Source of the DNA: Alligator mississippiensis
Taxonomy: Eukaryota; Chordata; Crocodylia; Alligatoridae
Length of the DNA stretch: 64,000 nt
Direction of reading: 5' to 3'
Assembly: GCF_030867095.1 (NCBI RefSeq)
Contig: NC_081828.1
Location: 4,532,001 to 4,596,000, forward strand
The notes below the pieces were generated by a model. It saw nothing but the letters and a program-made list of their open reading frames with translations. It had not been told where the DNA came from and ran no database searches. Positions 1-35,800 of the stretch are shown piece by piece (positions within the stretch are counted from its first letter, which is position 1; every line of letters starts with the position of its first letter). Both the position numbers and the translations under genes were made by a program.

Positions 1-248
1 AAAAAATCTGTTTTGGAAGAACAAATACTGATTTTGTGTTTGTTTCTGCAGGTGGGCAGGTTGCCAGCTTGTATGGCTTGTGAGAAGGCAGGGGGAAAGC
101 CAGCTGATAGAGCGCTGAGGGGTACAATAGAGCCAGAAGGGCTACTGAGGTCCTGGGAAGTCCTTGGACATGGTTGGGGAAATGAATTGGCAGAAAGGCT
201 ATTAAGTTTCCATCTGAAGCTTCGAGGGAATCAGTATGTTCCTCCTAG

Positions 249-626
249 CTGCGTCTACATGTTCACAGTTACTGTGCAAATTACTGCACAATTGGGGCAC
301 ACATCTACACTTGCACACCTGTTCTGTGCAGTAACTAGGTGACTTATGCCAACATGGGTGTAAATTTGCTACCTGCATAATGCATGTAGCAAATTTTTTC
401 CTGATTAATTACTGCACAGTAAGGCATGTGTAGACACCTTACTGTGCAGTAACATTTAATGTGGACTGACTTGGGACTAAAGTTAGTCCCAAGTCAGTCC
501 ACACACACAGGGTTACTGTGCAGTAATGCCTGCATGTGTAGATGCTGGCGTAAAAACTGATTACTGAGCAGTAATTTTCTGTGCAGTAGGTTAGTGTGCA
601 GTTAATGCACATGTAGACACGCCCCC
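249..626. mobile_element. Non-autonomous DNA element (GTCTACA family), copy 1
   Basis: Ends in inverted GCGTCTACATG / CATGTAGACACGCC and is full of ACTGTGCAGTAA motifs. Inside is a 20+20-base palindrome at 461-502. Same family as 2579-2833, 18012-18351 and 45170-45497. Confidence 0.7.
461..502. repeat. Perfect 20+20-base palindrome
   Basis: GTGGACTGACTTGGGACTAA and its exact complement, separated by AG. It lies inside the first GTCTACA-family element; only one half is kept in the copy at 45 kb. Confidence 0.92.
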
Positions 627-901
627 TAAGTATTTGGAGACCTTCAAGTTCAGCATTTCTGACCAGATCTAATCATGGTGCAAGGCTGGGCCATGTAACC
701 GAAGCCCAGCCTTGTGAGGGAGCTCCCTTAGAATAGAAGAACCCTATGTTGGGGTGGAAGAAGTTGCCATGCAGAGCTCCCAAGGATAGAGGGGCACCAG
801 ACCCACTGCCACGTCCCCTGCAACTATATAATCTCGCTACAGCATATTTTATGTAGCTTAATTGGCTGACTGGGAGATCAAGAATTCCATCAATGATAGT
901 T

Positions 902-1785
902 TCATAGTTTCATAGTTTGTAGGGTTGGAAGGGACCTGAGCAGATCATCAAGTCCGACCCCCTGCCATGGCAGGAAAGAGTACTGAGATCAAACGACCCC
1001 GACTAGGTGTTCGTCTAACCTCCTCTTAAAGACCCCCAAGGTAGGAGCCAGCACCACTTCTCTTGGAAGCTGGTTCCAGGTCCTAGCCGCCCTGACCGTG
1101 AAGTAGCGCCTCCTGATGTCTAGTCTGAATCTCCCCTCTGCCAGCTTGTGACCATTATTTCTTGTCATTCCTGGGAGTGCTCGCGGGAACAGGGACTCCC
1201 CCAGTGCCTGCTGGTCGCCCCTGACTAGTTTGTAAAAGGCCACCAGATCCCCCTCAGCCTTCTCTTGTGGAGGCTGAACAGGTTCAGGTCCCTCAGCCTC
1301 TCCTCGTAGGGCCTGCCCTGCTGCCCCCTGATCATGCGGGTGGCCTCCTCTGGACCCTCTCCACGCTGTCCACATCCCTCCTGAAGTGCGGCGCCCAGAA
1401 CTGGACGCAGTACTCCAGCTGCGGCCTGACCAGTGTCACATAGAGGGGGAGGATCACCTCCTTGGACCTGCTTGAGATGCATCTGTGGATGCATGACAAG
1501 GTGCAGTTGGCCTTCCCACACTGTCAGCCCATGTTCATTTTGGCATCAATAATGACCCCAAGATCCTTTTCTGCCTCTGCACTGACAAGAAGGGAGTTCC
1601 CCAGCCTGTAGGTCTGCTGCTGGTTCTTCCTCCCCAGGTGCAGCACCTTGCACTTGCCAGTGTTGAAACCCATCCTGTTCTCATCCGTCCACCCCTGTAA
1701 CCTGTCTAGGTCCAATTGCAGCCTATTCCTCCCTTCTAGCATGCCCACTTCCTCCCACACCTTAGTGTCATCTGTGAATTTGAAC
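902..1785 (-). mobile_element. CR1 LINE, 3' portion, inverted
   Basis: Read on the minus strand it gives C-terminal reverse-transcriptase-region peptides ([20 protein letters not shown] and EKDLGVIIDAKMN), followed by the common CR1 tail ending in the TCGGACTTGATGATC box. 5' truncated and broken by frame changes. Confidence 0.9.
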
Positions 1786-2262
1786 AGGGATGTGGAACTA
1801 AATGTAAAATCCCCACTGAGGAAATTGGCAGGTAGTGAATGTGGCAGGGAGATAACTAGAGATCAGGTTTTGGAGTTTTGACACTCCAAATACTGATATA
1901 TATTCTAAGAGACAAGAAGTTCAACAATCCCTACAGAATGGGGATGGTATCCTGGTCATCAGTGGCTCTGGGAAAGATTTCAGGGTCATAGTGACTTAAC
2001 ACAACTTAACACACAGCACAAGAACCAGCGTCTAGAAACTGAAACCAGAGAAAAATCAAAGAAGGGATTAGGCCCATTTTTTGTAAAAACATTGAATGGT
2101 GACCAATTGCTCAAGGAAAGTACAAAAAAAAGTTTTCGATTTTCTCTCTCGATGTCTTAAAAAAGGATGCTCTTCTAAAATGTATATTTTATTTAGCATG
2201 TGAATTTGAGCCAATTTTTAGACACTTCCTGATGTTCCCACTCTGTCTTTGGTTCCTTTCAG

Positions 2263-2409
2263 GGATGACCTTGAGAAGAGGACTTACACCATCATAAGCA
2301 TCAAAAAGGCCCTTTGCCTTTACCTGCTACTTGGCCTCTGAATGGTCAATTCAGGCCCAATATCAAGAGCAGATTTCTATGATCTACATGTTGCCCATGA
2401 TCTTCAAAG
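2263..2409 (+). pseudogene. Relic of a CYP4 exon 9
   Basis: The + strand reads DDLEKRTYTIISIKKALCLY, matching exon 9 of genes A and B ([20 protein letters not shown]). The ExxR pair is lost (Lys and Cys in its place) and an in-frame TGA follows six codons after this stretch. The flanking splice signals are still legible (TTTCAG before, GTAATG after), but the span is 147 bases against 134. No neighbouring CYP4 exon was recognised between here and gene A, so this looks like the remnant of a third unit lying before gene A. Confidence 0.78.
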
Positions 2410-2578
2410 GTAATGACAATTTTTAAACTAGGCAGGCCAGGCCACGGGGGAATATATCATATGGATAGTCTCTGTGCTGTTAAGGACTTACACTCATGCC
2501 CAGGAGAATTCTTTCATCCCTTGCATCTTCTGGGTCCAACAATTATAGTTCAGGCTCAAGCCTCTTTAAATTCACAGT

Positions 2579-2833
2579 GGGCACATCTGCATGAGATGCT
2601 TAGTGCACATTAGCCTAACAACACTGCATAGTAGTGTGGTAGTTAAAAACCATGCTAATAGCTGGCTGTGCAGTGTTATTAGGCTAATGCACAGTCTGCA
2701 TCACAGGATAACCATGCGCCAATGCTATTGCACAGTAACTCTAGTTACTGCTTATATAGTTTGTACTTTATTAAGCAAGTACTAAAGTAAATGCTCAGTA
2801 AGTAAAGCACATTAATGAATGTGTAGACACACC
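2579..2833. mobile_element. GTCTACA-family element, copy 2
   Basis: Left GGGCACATCTGCATGA, right TGTGTAGACACACCC. Interior with TGCACATTAGCCTAA motifs and their complements. Confidence 0.65.
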
Positions 2834-4054
2834 CGCTATGTAAGAACAATTGTTTCTATGCCTCTTTTCATGTGGCCTCATATGCATTCTCTGAACTCAT
2901 CTGCAAGGCCTCTCCCCTTCTCCATTTCTAGGTCCTCTGAAATTGCCATTTTTGCTGTCTCGCAACCTTACGGATTCACAGAGAGAATTTCTCTTGTTGC
3001 CTCTCTCCTTGCCTTCTGCTTCCTTGTCTGTCTGTCCTTGGGTAGTGAACTTCTCCTTTCTTGTATTGCTTGAAACCTGCTCACGGTGGGATTCTGTTGC
3101 CTAACAGCAGCATAGGTTATAGGGAGGAGAGATGGGTTAGTGGACCGAGCATTAGCCCACAAGCATGGAAACCGGGCATCTAGTCCTGGTTCTGTCACTG
3201 ACCTTGGATGAAACATTTTACTTGTCTGTGCATTAGAAACAAATACAGGTACAACACTGATGTTCAGCTAGGGTAAATCAATGTAGCTAGCCTGTCCTCA
3301 GCCAGTGTGAACTAGCATGGCTTCATTGACTGCAGGCTTTCTGTGGTGCAGCTGGAAAGAGCAATCAGCAGTGTTGGCACTGGATTTATGGCTCAGTCTG
3401 GATACCTTGTTCCAAGCAGACTCAGACTGACCATGACATAAATAGGCAAATTTTATTGATGCACAATGACAGCAGATAAGTAGGATATGGGGAGTTATTT
3501 TGATTGCTTGCCTGTATTATTCTTATCTACCAGTGCCCAAGGCTTCACAAGGAGAACGTAAGCTCCAGTCTGTGGTTCTTTGCTTGAAGGTTGAGGGCTG
3601 ATGCCCATTCGTGCCAATGGGGTGAGCAAGATGGGCTGGTGGTGTGCTGTCTGCCCATGGTGGCCTTGGGATCACCCTTGCTCTGAAAATCCCTCTTCTT
3701 GTATTCTTTTCCTTCTGAAGATGCTTCATTTCTGGGTACCATTGATTGGTCTACCTGTGGTTGTTATACTGCCAGCATGCCCCTTTGTTTCTCAAACATA
3801 TCACATGCATACATCTTAATTTGGTCATTTACCGGTGTCTTAATTTGAACATCCCTGGCCTCCTATTTGATCATTTCACCAAAACCAATTGGAATCATGA
3901 CTGGTAATTAAACTGTGCATATGGCCAGGCTCAGACTCTAACAGACCATGAAAGGGAACATCTGGAAATGCTATAAGACCTTTCTATATGGGCGGGTCTT
4001 CGGCAGGTGGGCTTAAGTTTTAGGGCACTGTCAGGGAGTTTATTATAACACATA

Positions 4055-4216
4055 ACACATGAGGTAGTGGGATTTCCATCCTTGGAGGTTTTTAGGGCCC
4101 AGCTCGACAGAACCCTGGCTCGGATGATCTAATTGGGAATGATCCTGCTTTGAGCAGGGGGGTTGGACTAGATCACCTCCTGAGGTCCCTTCCAACCCTC
4201 ATTTACTATGATTCTG
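4055..4216 (+). mobile_element. CR1 LINE 3' tail
   Basis: Carries the end of the CR1 coding tail (CCATCCTTGGAGGTTTTTA) and the GGTTGGACTAGATCACCTCC box, ending in ATTTACTATGATTCTG. Confidence 0.85.
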
Positions 4217-6244
4217 TATTATTTTATCGTAATGTTTAATCTGTTTCGCTATTTTTTGTAAGCTGCCCTAAAGCTTTATTGGGCTGGGTGGCATTTACCC
4301 TATGTACATCTAATGCATGAAATGAAAAGAAAAGACATATCATTTATATTTGTGTTGATAAATTACCATAGCAGTATTACAATCAACACTTTTGTCATGG
4401 ATTTGTTCCAAAACCAAGTTGGTTTTGGAGGTCACCGTGTGCCATGTTTGCATATCCTCCAGGATTAGTTTTACTCCTATGGCGTTTCATTTCTGTTTGT
4501 AGCTAGGGTGAAGCTGGGTTCAGTTTTGTTGTGTCTGTATCTACATGGAGTATGGTATTTGATATACATGCACTTTTGCCATTCAATGGTATAATTGGAA
4601 GATAATCAAGTGTGGTACTTGGCACAACCTCAAGGCATTGTCTGCCTGAAATGAGAGAACTCAGCTCCTCTACAGAAAAGGCAACTGTGAGAAATGGCCT
4701 TCCAGCCAGGAAAATTCCAGGTACACCAGTGGGACCAGACATTTCTAGAGGATTATGGTGACTGATAAGAATATTGGTGTGGAAAACCTCATTGCAAGTG
4801 ATTTAGGAAGCTAGCTAGCGAGTTAATATGCTTGGTCTTTCCAATTTTCCTCAAGCCAGAGAAGGGTCTTGGACTCCAGGGTTGCTTGCAAGACCCTCAG
4901 GCAGTCTAGGGCATAGCTAGATGAAAGGGTCATAATTTGGACTACTTTTTTTCCTGTCTCTAAGATTATAGTCTGTTTTAATTGCATAATTCTTTTCTAC
5001 TACATAATCAATCATTTTGGTTTTATTTCTTTTCTTACTGTGGAAAGATGGATTGCTAGGTGAGTGATAGTATAGGGTTGCCCTTTTTACAGCAAGGGGG
5101 ACTTAGACTTTGTTTCACAACCCAACAGGGTTGCCATCTGGGGCTGGCAGAGAGTCCCTTACTGCAACTACGGGGTCTGGTATAAGGGTACTGGAGCTGA
5201 GGTTTGCTGGGGGTAAGACGTTATTCCAGAATAACCTTGGTCTGTTCCTTGAGACAAGCTGGAGCACAATGGGGAGGAACTTGGGGGTCTGAAACTCCTA
5301 TTGGTTCTGCTTTTTCCTGGGAAAACATAACCTAAAATTCCACTTTTACCTTCAAAGCAACTCCTTATGTTACCTGAACATCTTTGTGTATCTTCCTTTT
5401 TCCCTTGCCCCAGCTAGTTTGCTGCTTATCTTAGAAGCTTGTGACTCTGACTCAGCTATCCAGTACGTAGGAGAAACCAGTTTTCAGGCCAGACCCTACT
5501 TATTCTCCTCGTCGTCACTTTTTAAGCATTGCAATGCCTCCGGTTTGAGCAGCTTGGCCTAGCAGGTCTTGCTATTTGGTAGGATTTGGTGCTGAGATTT
5601 GGGGACCTTCTAAGAGCAGCCTAGATCGCCCCATCACTTAGCAAAGAGGTGTCGACAGCTAGCCATTTGGACCACTGGGGACCTGTTATAAAGCATTCAG
5701 AAGACATTGTCCAGTAAGGTAGCTACATTTTTGTTCCCAGGCCTAAGAACCAGTAACTTAATACAAATGTTGATGTCATGGCCCATTGTAATCTACCTGA
5801 CTTCCACTAATCCTTTGTCAATCCACGTGATGATAACCCATGCACAGCATTTCTCTTTCACTAATCCAGTAATCTCATTTTATTGCTTTTTTCCAACCTA
5901 TTAGTGACCTGACGGTATCTCTTATATCCCATTTTTATTTGTGGATGGAGTTTATCTATGTATGGAGCATGCACAAGTTTTTGTTCTGTTATTTAATGTT
6001 ATTGTGTCTTCTTTTTTCTCAGAGACCCTGAGGTACGGTACAGGGATACCCAAAATCTTGTCCGTGTCCCTTGCGACTATATGGTTGGTCCAATAAAATA
6101 TATCACCCCACAAAATTGATGCCTCTCTTTTTTTTTTAAACATATGACTGAAGCTGTAATCAACTCACCAGATTGAATTGAGAGGCTGCCAGTCCTGAAG
6201 CCCACTTAACCTTGTGAGCTAGAGCCGAAGCACTATGCAGTTGA

Positions 6245-6795
6245 GAGCACATGTCAAGAATGTGGACAAATTGGAAAGAGTTCAGTGGAGGGCAATGAAA
6301 ACTGTTAGGGTGTCGAGACACATAAGGAGAGGCTGAAGGAATTTAGTTTATTTAGTCTGGGAAAGAGGGAGACTGAGGGAGATTTAATAGCAGCCTTCAA
6401 GTGCCTGAAGCAGGGTTCAAAAGAGGACGAAGCTGTACTGTTCTCCATGGGGGCAGATGACAGAGGAAGGAGCAATGGGCTCAAGTTGCAGCAAGGGAAG
6501 TTTAAGTGAGGGTTGGACTAGATGACCTCCTGAGGTCCCTCCTAATCCTAATTTTCTATCATTCTAAACTAAGGTTGGATATTAGGAAAAACTTTCTTAC
6601 TAGGAGGGTGGTGAAGCACTGGAATGGGTTACCCAGAGAGGTTGTGGAGTCTCCATCCTTGGAGGTTTTTAAGGCCTGTCTTGACAAAGCCTTGGCTGGG
6701 GTGATCTACTTGGGGATGACCCTGCTTTGATCAGGGGGTTGGACTAGATGTGACCTCCTGAGGTCACTTCCAACCCTAATTTTTTATGATTCTTT
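6245..6795 (+). mobile_element. CR1 LINE 3' portion with a nested CR1 tail
   Basis: Plus-strand CR1 with the [20 protein letters not shown] peptide near the end. It is interrupted at about 6507-6565 by a second, extremely short CR1 3' end. Confidence 0.85.
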
Positions 6796-8439
6796 TAGTG
6801 CAGGTTCACTGGAAGACCCTGCCTACAGAACTGGGAATGTTAGGGAGAGCTCAATGTGCACAGGTCTTGTTAAATGAGATGCTCAGCAGCCTCCACAACC
6901 AGGACAACATGTCCTACCTTTTCTAGCACCAGTAAGGGTGTAGTATTGGGAAGGTTGCATGACTGATTCTTCTGGTGAGGTCAATCTAGGTGGCTAAGCT
7001 TCAAGTGTCATAACTGAATGAACCCACTCATGAACTGAATGAATTGGTACAGCGAATTCCTAAATCACTTCCCCACCTCCACCTACTTAGGTCTGTCTCT
7101 TAGGCTGTGACCTCTTTAGGGTAGAGACTCTTCTTTCTGTTTGGAAGCTGCCTAGCACAAAGTAGTTTTCATTGCATTACAACAAAAGCAGCCATTGTGG
7201 AGGTGGCATGGTCCAGGTGATGTGTAAAGTCTTTGCATGCAGTGTTATCTTTTGGTTGTCATAGGGGTCTCTTTCCCATTACGTCCCACGGAGCACATAC
7301 AACCGGGATTGTAGATTGGCCTACTCAGAAACCACAGTGGTGGTCTCATTTCAGGATGAAGTGCATCTGGCTCACTCATTTCAGGCACTAGACAGGATTT
7401 CACTTGGCATAGCAATATTACATTATCGGATGATGATGATGGTGTTATTATTTCTCCGGGACCAACAGCAGCACTGTCATGCCACACTTCTGGGTCCATA
7501 TTCCACATGCTGGTCCTAACTCCCTATAAAGCAGGAAGTTTGGGGAATGGCCTGGTAAGCCATCCCTGTATCACAGCTCCTCTTATAATTACCACGGCAC
7601 TGAAACGAGGGGCAACTCTGCCCATTTAACCCCTTCAGTACAGTCAGAGCGGTGTGACCCGCCAGCCTAAACAAAGCTTAAGTCACTGTCAAGCAAACCC
7701 ACATCTCTAACACTCAGCAAGCAGTGGTATCACAGTGAGAAATCAGTTTTGTCCCTTAGAATTAATTCCAATGGGAAACCCACCAGCACCTTGCATCAAG
7801 AGAGAAAACCAAGATTTCACTGTGATACACACATTATATAGAGATACATACAGGTGACATACTAGTTCACTGGTGGCCTTAAAATGCTAGGGTGGTCCAA
7901 ATTTGCAACTTGATGCATATAGCGGATCTGAATGGAGTTGCTCAAGGGATTAGCTATTTAGCAAATCTTCTACCTTTCTTGAAGTATCAGTTGTACCTGC
8001 TGATTTCAACTGGTCTTCAAATTCTTTATCAAACCTTTCTAGGTAGTAAAAACCCAAACTACTTGCTACCCACCAGCCAAAACCTCCTGCTTTCCTCACC
8101 CCAACACGTCTAAGGATTCAGTAATGTGTTGTCAGATCCGTTCACTGCCATGCTTCCAAGGGAGGAATGAAATGTACTTCAGATTATGAAGGGTCAGATC
8201 AGACCAATCACCATATTTGAGGTCAGGAATGAGTTTTACCCCCTGCTCAGATTGGTATGGAGGGTGGGGACTTTTTGCCTTCCTCTGTAGTTGGCATCTG
8301 ACCCTCTACCTGGGATCTCTCGAGTGCATATTTAGCAACCTTTTACAGAAGCAGGATGTTGACTGCCATGGTCCCCCTGCTGTCCCTGTGGCAGGTTCAG
8401 GTGCTATGTCTTGTGTTGTGTCAAAGTTGACGGTAGTTT

Positions 8440-8570
8440 TATGAAGAGGTTAGATTATGGATTTGTATGGGATGGTTTGGATAAGGACGATCCTACTGCA
8501 GGATCTAGGGGGTTGGACTGGATGACCTCTGGAGTTCCCTTCCAGCCCAACTTCTTTATGATCCTGTAAA
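8440..8570 (+). mobile_element. CR1 LINE 3' tail, diverged
   Basis: GGGGGTTGGACTGGATGACC box and TTCCAGCCCAACTTC match the CR1 tail; older than most copies here. Confidence 0.75.
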
Positions 8571-9234
8571 GCAGAAATAGCAAGAGAGAGCAAGTCCTGA
8601 CCATGTCATACAATCACATATTCAAATAGTTTAACAAAGTCCCTTAGGGGGGAAAAATGAACTGGAGCTTTCACAGAATCTGCACAGGAGATTGTTGCTA
8701 AAGGCAGGACTTGGCAGGCTGAGATCCAGCTGGCTGCAGACTGGAAACAAGGAGCTTATGCTCAGATTCATAGGAGGTGGGGACCAGCACTGCTTTATCA
8801 CATGATCTAGTCTACCAGCTTTGATGTGCCATGGAGAGCAATCTAAACATAGGTGGGGGCAGCATTTTCTTCCATTGTTGAAGATCCGTTTCCGTCTTGA
8901 GGCAGAGACCCCCTTGCCTGTGTATCTAGATCAAGATGTGTAGGTTATACAACTAAGCCTCCAGTTTGGAAGCAGCATCTGACAGAGGTAGCAGTCCCAC
9001 CAGTTGAGCATTGGCTACTAGGGCGATTCTTTCAACGCACGCTTGCTCTGGGCCTGCTTTCTTTCAGCAATTCCAAAATCTCACTTGGAAAAGTACCAAG
9101 GAGGCTCAAGTCCCTATTCTCAAGCAGGAGAAATGGGAGCATGCCAGATCTTATATGAAGGTACCAAGAGAGTTCAAGAGATCTTAAGAGGGGTGGAGCT
9201 TTTTTATTCAGTGCTAGTCCCTGACAGTGGCAGC

Positions 9235-32846
<23,612 letters not shown>

Positions 32847-35800
32847 AATACAGATCGCTAGGATAGGAGTAGAACACGTGATAAAGCTTAGCCTGCTGTT
32901 ATTTGGAAAAAGTTGCCGGAACTAGATTTGGTTTTTTGGGGGAGTTACTCCAGTGGAAGGTAGTCTTCCATTTTAATTTGGAATAGAATATATATATTTT
33001 TTTAAATCAAATATTCTGCAGAAACACTTTTTAATAAATAATTTTCCTCCAACTTTACTGGAATGGAATAATTTTTTGGTTTGATTTTCCTTTTTTTCCC
33101 TGAAGTCAATGTTAAAATATTGCTCTTGAGGGAGTGTTGCAGTAAGTGTGTTCCCTCTGTGTGCCGGGGGAGTGCTTCCATGTGGGACATTCAGGCACAT
33201 GCGACCAAAACATCTGCTTATACATATTAGACACACACTTAACATCTGTGCACTTAATCCTTATTGGTATTTGTGTGTTAATTGCATTTAATCTCTGCTC
33301 TTTGAAAGGAAAGTCAGGAAAGATTAAAGAGCAATGAACAGTGACTCTATAAAAGACTTCCCTCTTGATCTAGGTTGAGCTCATACACTTTAGTTGACTC
33401 ATTCTGTGAGATTTGTAATGCCTGTACCTATTAAACTTAAGTTAACTTAGTCTCTTTAATTTACTTACAGGTAACTGTATACATACATAATTGATTGGCA
33501 AAGTCAACGAGGCTCTCCATATCTTTATCCATGTCTTCATTCTACCTCCAGCCACATGCCCCCCCATACAACACACTCTGATAATGTTGATCCCCACTTC
33601 AAAGTTCCTGTCATCACTATACATTAAGAAGAGCCCAAGACCCCCAGCCACATTTAAAAGCTGAGCTACAATACTCATCTTAAAGCACCTGATATTTTTG
33701 ACTAATGCAATTATAAAAATCCTTAGGTGGGAATTCAGTTGTAATGGGGTAAAAGTGCATAAAAGCAGTGCAGAAATATCTATTCCAATGGCCAGCATTG
33801 TAACCATAAACCTGCCAGTGTCCACACCTGCTCTTTGTTGCATAGGAAACGAACTGGTAAGGAGGTCACTAAGTTGAGTAAGCAGCTATGCCTTTTGGCC
33901 AAAGCAGCAACCTTGGCAGTAGTAGTGTGGAGAAAGAGAGGGGGCATGATAAGAATGATATGCAGGTCCAGGCATGTTTATGCATATAAGATTTTAGGAA
34001 AATACCCAATAATTACATGATTATATAAAGAGCCTGTAAATAGCCAGTAATAGCTGTAGTAAAGAGAATGAATATGAAAGTAACAAAAGGTATAACAATT
34101 GTATAGGAACAAAGGGTCTTTGGGTCTACTGGACTGTGCCCTGAATGCCCCAGTGAGACCCTGGACTGCATGGCCAACACAATAGGCAGCAAGACTCACT
34201 TGCAAGGTAACTATTGTATTTCTTAGGATGAAAGTGTAAGATACATGCTGAAGAAACCTATGTTAGTGGAGTGGAAACTCCTGTCTCTTGAACATTATTT
34301 CTTCCTCTCAAGAACCCACTGGTTCCTCTGCTCCAAGGGTTTAGGGTAAGAGCATGGGTAGATCTAGGATTTTGAAAAGGAAGGAGGGTGCAGAAGGTGT
34401 GGTGCAACTTCCTGTATAACACAACACCCCTTTTTCTCCACATAAAAAAGAACTAGAATCCCTACTAATATGGTAGGGGCCTAGGACTATATTATTCAGT
34501 TTAGGATCAATGCAAAAATGAATTTAACTTTATTGGAATGTATGTAATTTGCTGGATTATATTTTACTTTTAAAAAGAACAATTAACTAGGCAAAAATAG
34601 TCAAAGATATTGTTTTGTTAGTCCTGTAGCCCGTATAGTTAAATGTACATCTCTTATTCAGATTCATAAAACAAAATCTAGCCTTCGTGAGCATCTTGAC
34701 AGTGCATCCAACACTTCACTGCCAATCATTTCTACACTTGAGTCGATGTTCACCTGAGTTAATGTTTCCACGCCTGAGTTAAGGTTTTTAGCTAGAACTA
34801 AAAATAGACTATAGGGCTGAGAAACAGAAGAGAGATATTACCAGAAATGGCTGAGAGAGACCAAGACTGAAGAAAAAAGATCATTTGATTCATGGAACAT
34901 CAAGGCTACTGAACAGGAGAGGGGGCTATCAGCATGTGAGATAAGCAGGAATCAGGTAAATATAATGAGCAGAAACATGTATGGTAACCCCCACATTTCT
35001 ATTCCTCAGCAAGCAATGCATATCCATGCTAGAAACATTGATCCCACAAAATGAGGACAACAGATCGCTGTTGCATTTGCTTGGACTCAATTTAAATGAT
35101 AAAACCCTTTATCGGCTTGTTTTTATCTGAACTGCCACGAGATTACACAGGCAGGTCAGTGCTGCATACATTAAATAGTGACTATTAAAATATCATTGCC
35201 ATGTAAGCCGATAAGTACTTTGTCCATAAATGATTCAGGATTACGTGGCGGATAACAGCTGCCATCTAGTGGGCAGAAAAACCACTCAAGAGTAACAAAA
35301 TTGGGATCCTTTAGCTCCCAATGAGACTTCCTTCTGAGTCAGCCCACAGGCTGTCCAATAAACAGCTAGAAAACCAGGAATTACCTGTCTTCCCCTCCCC
35401 AGAAAACCCTATAGGCCCTTGGTTACCGATAACTTAGATCTTGGTATGCTCGGTGTTGTAACAGGGAGCTGGAGGCTCCTCCTATGAAACAGGATCAGAC
35501 ACATTGTAATGGTGGTGGGGCAAGGGAGGACATGTCAAGGACCTGCCTGTTAGTCCTTGATTAGAAAGATGATCACCTGGGAAGTAACTGTCCACATGTG
35601 ATTAGGGGAAAGCAGAGATAGGGGCTTACTCGGAAGCCACGGAGGTGGCAAAGAAGTGGAAAGTAGAGTGAAGCACAGCTGTGGGAAGAAGCCCTGTGGA
35701 GGAATGGAGCCTTTTCATGAGGAGGGTAAAAGAGGCAGGCATCATTGAGGGACCCCAGTAAAGGACTGGACTTTAGGAGCCCGGCAGTGAGAAGCCCAGG

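Larger units (their letters stand above)
1..2262. other. Upstream intergenic DNA
   Basis: Holds a small DNA element at 249-626, a minus-strand CR1 at 902-1785, and otherwise unassigned AT-rich sequence. I see no exon here. Confidence 0.6.
2410..9234. other. Intergenic DNA between the exon 9 relic and gene A
   Basis: Contains a small DNA element (2579-2833), CR1 tails (about 4055-4216, 6245-6795, 8440-8570) and unassigned sequence. The promoter of gene A should lie near its 3' end, but I could not pick out a convincing TATA box. Confidence 0.55.
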
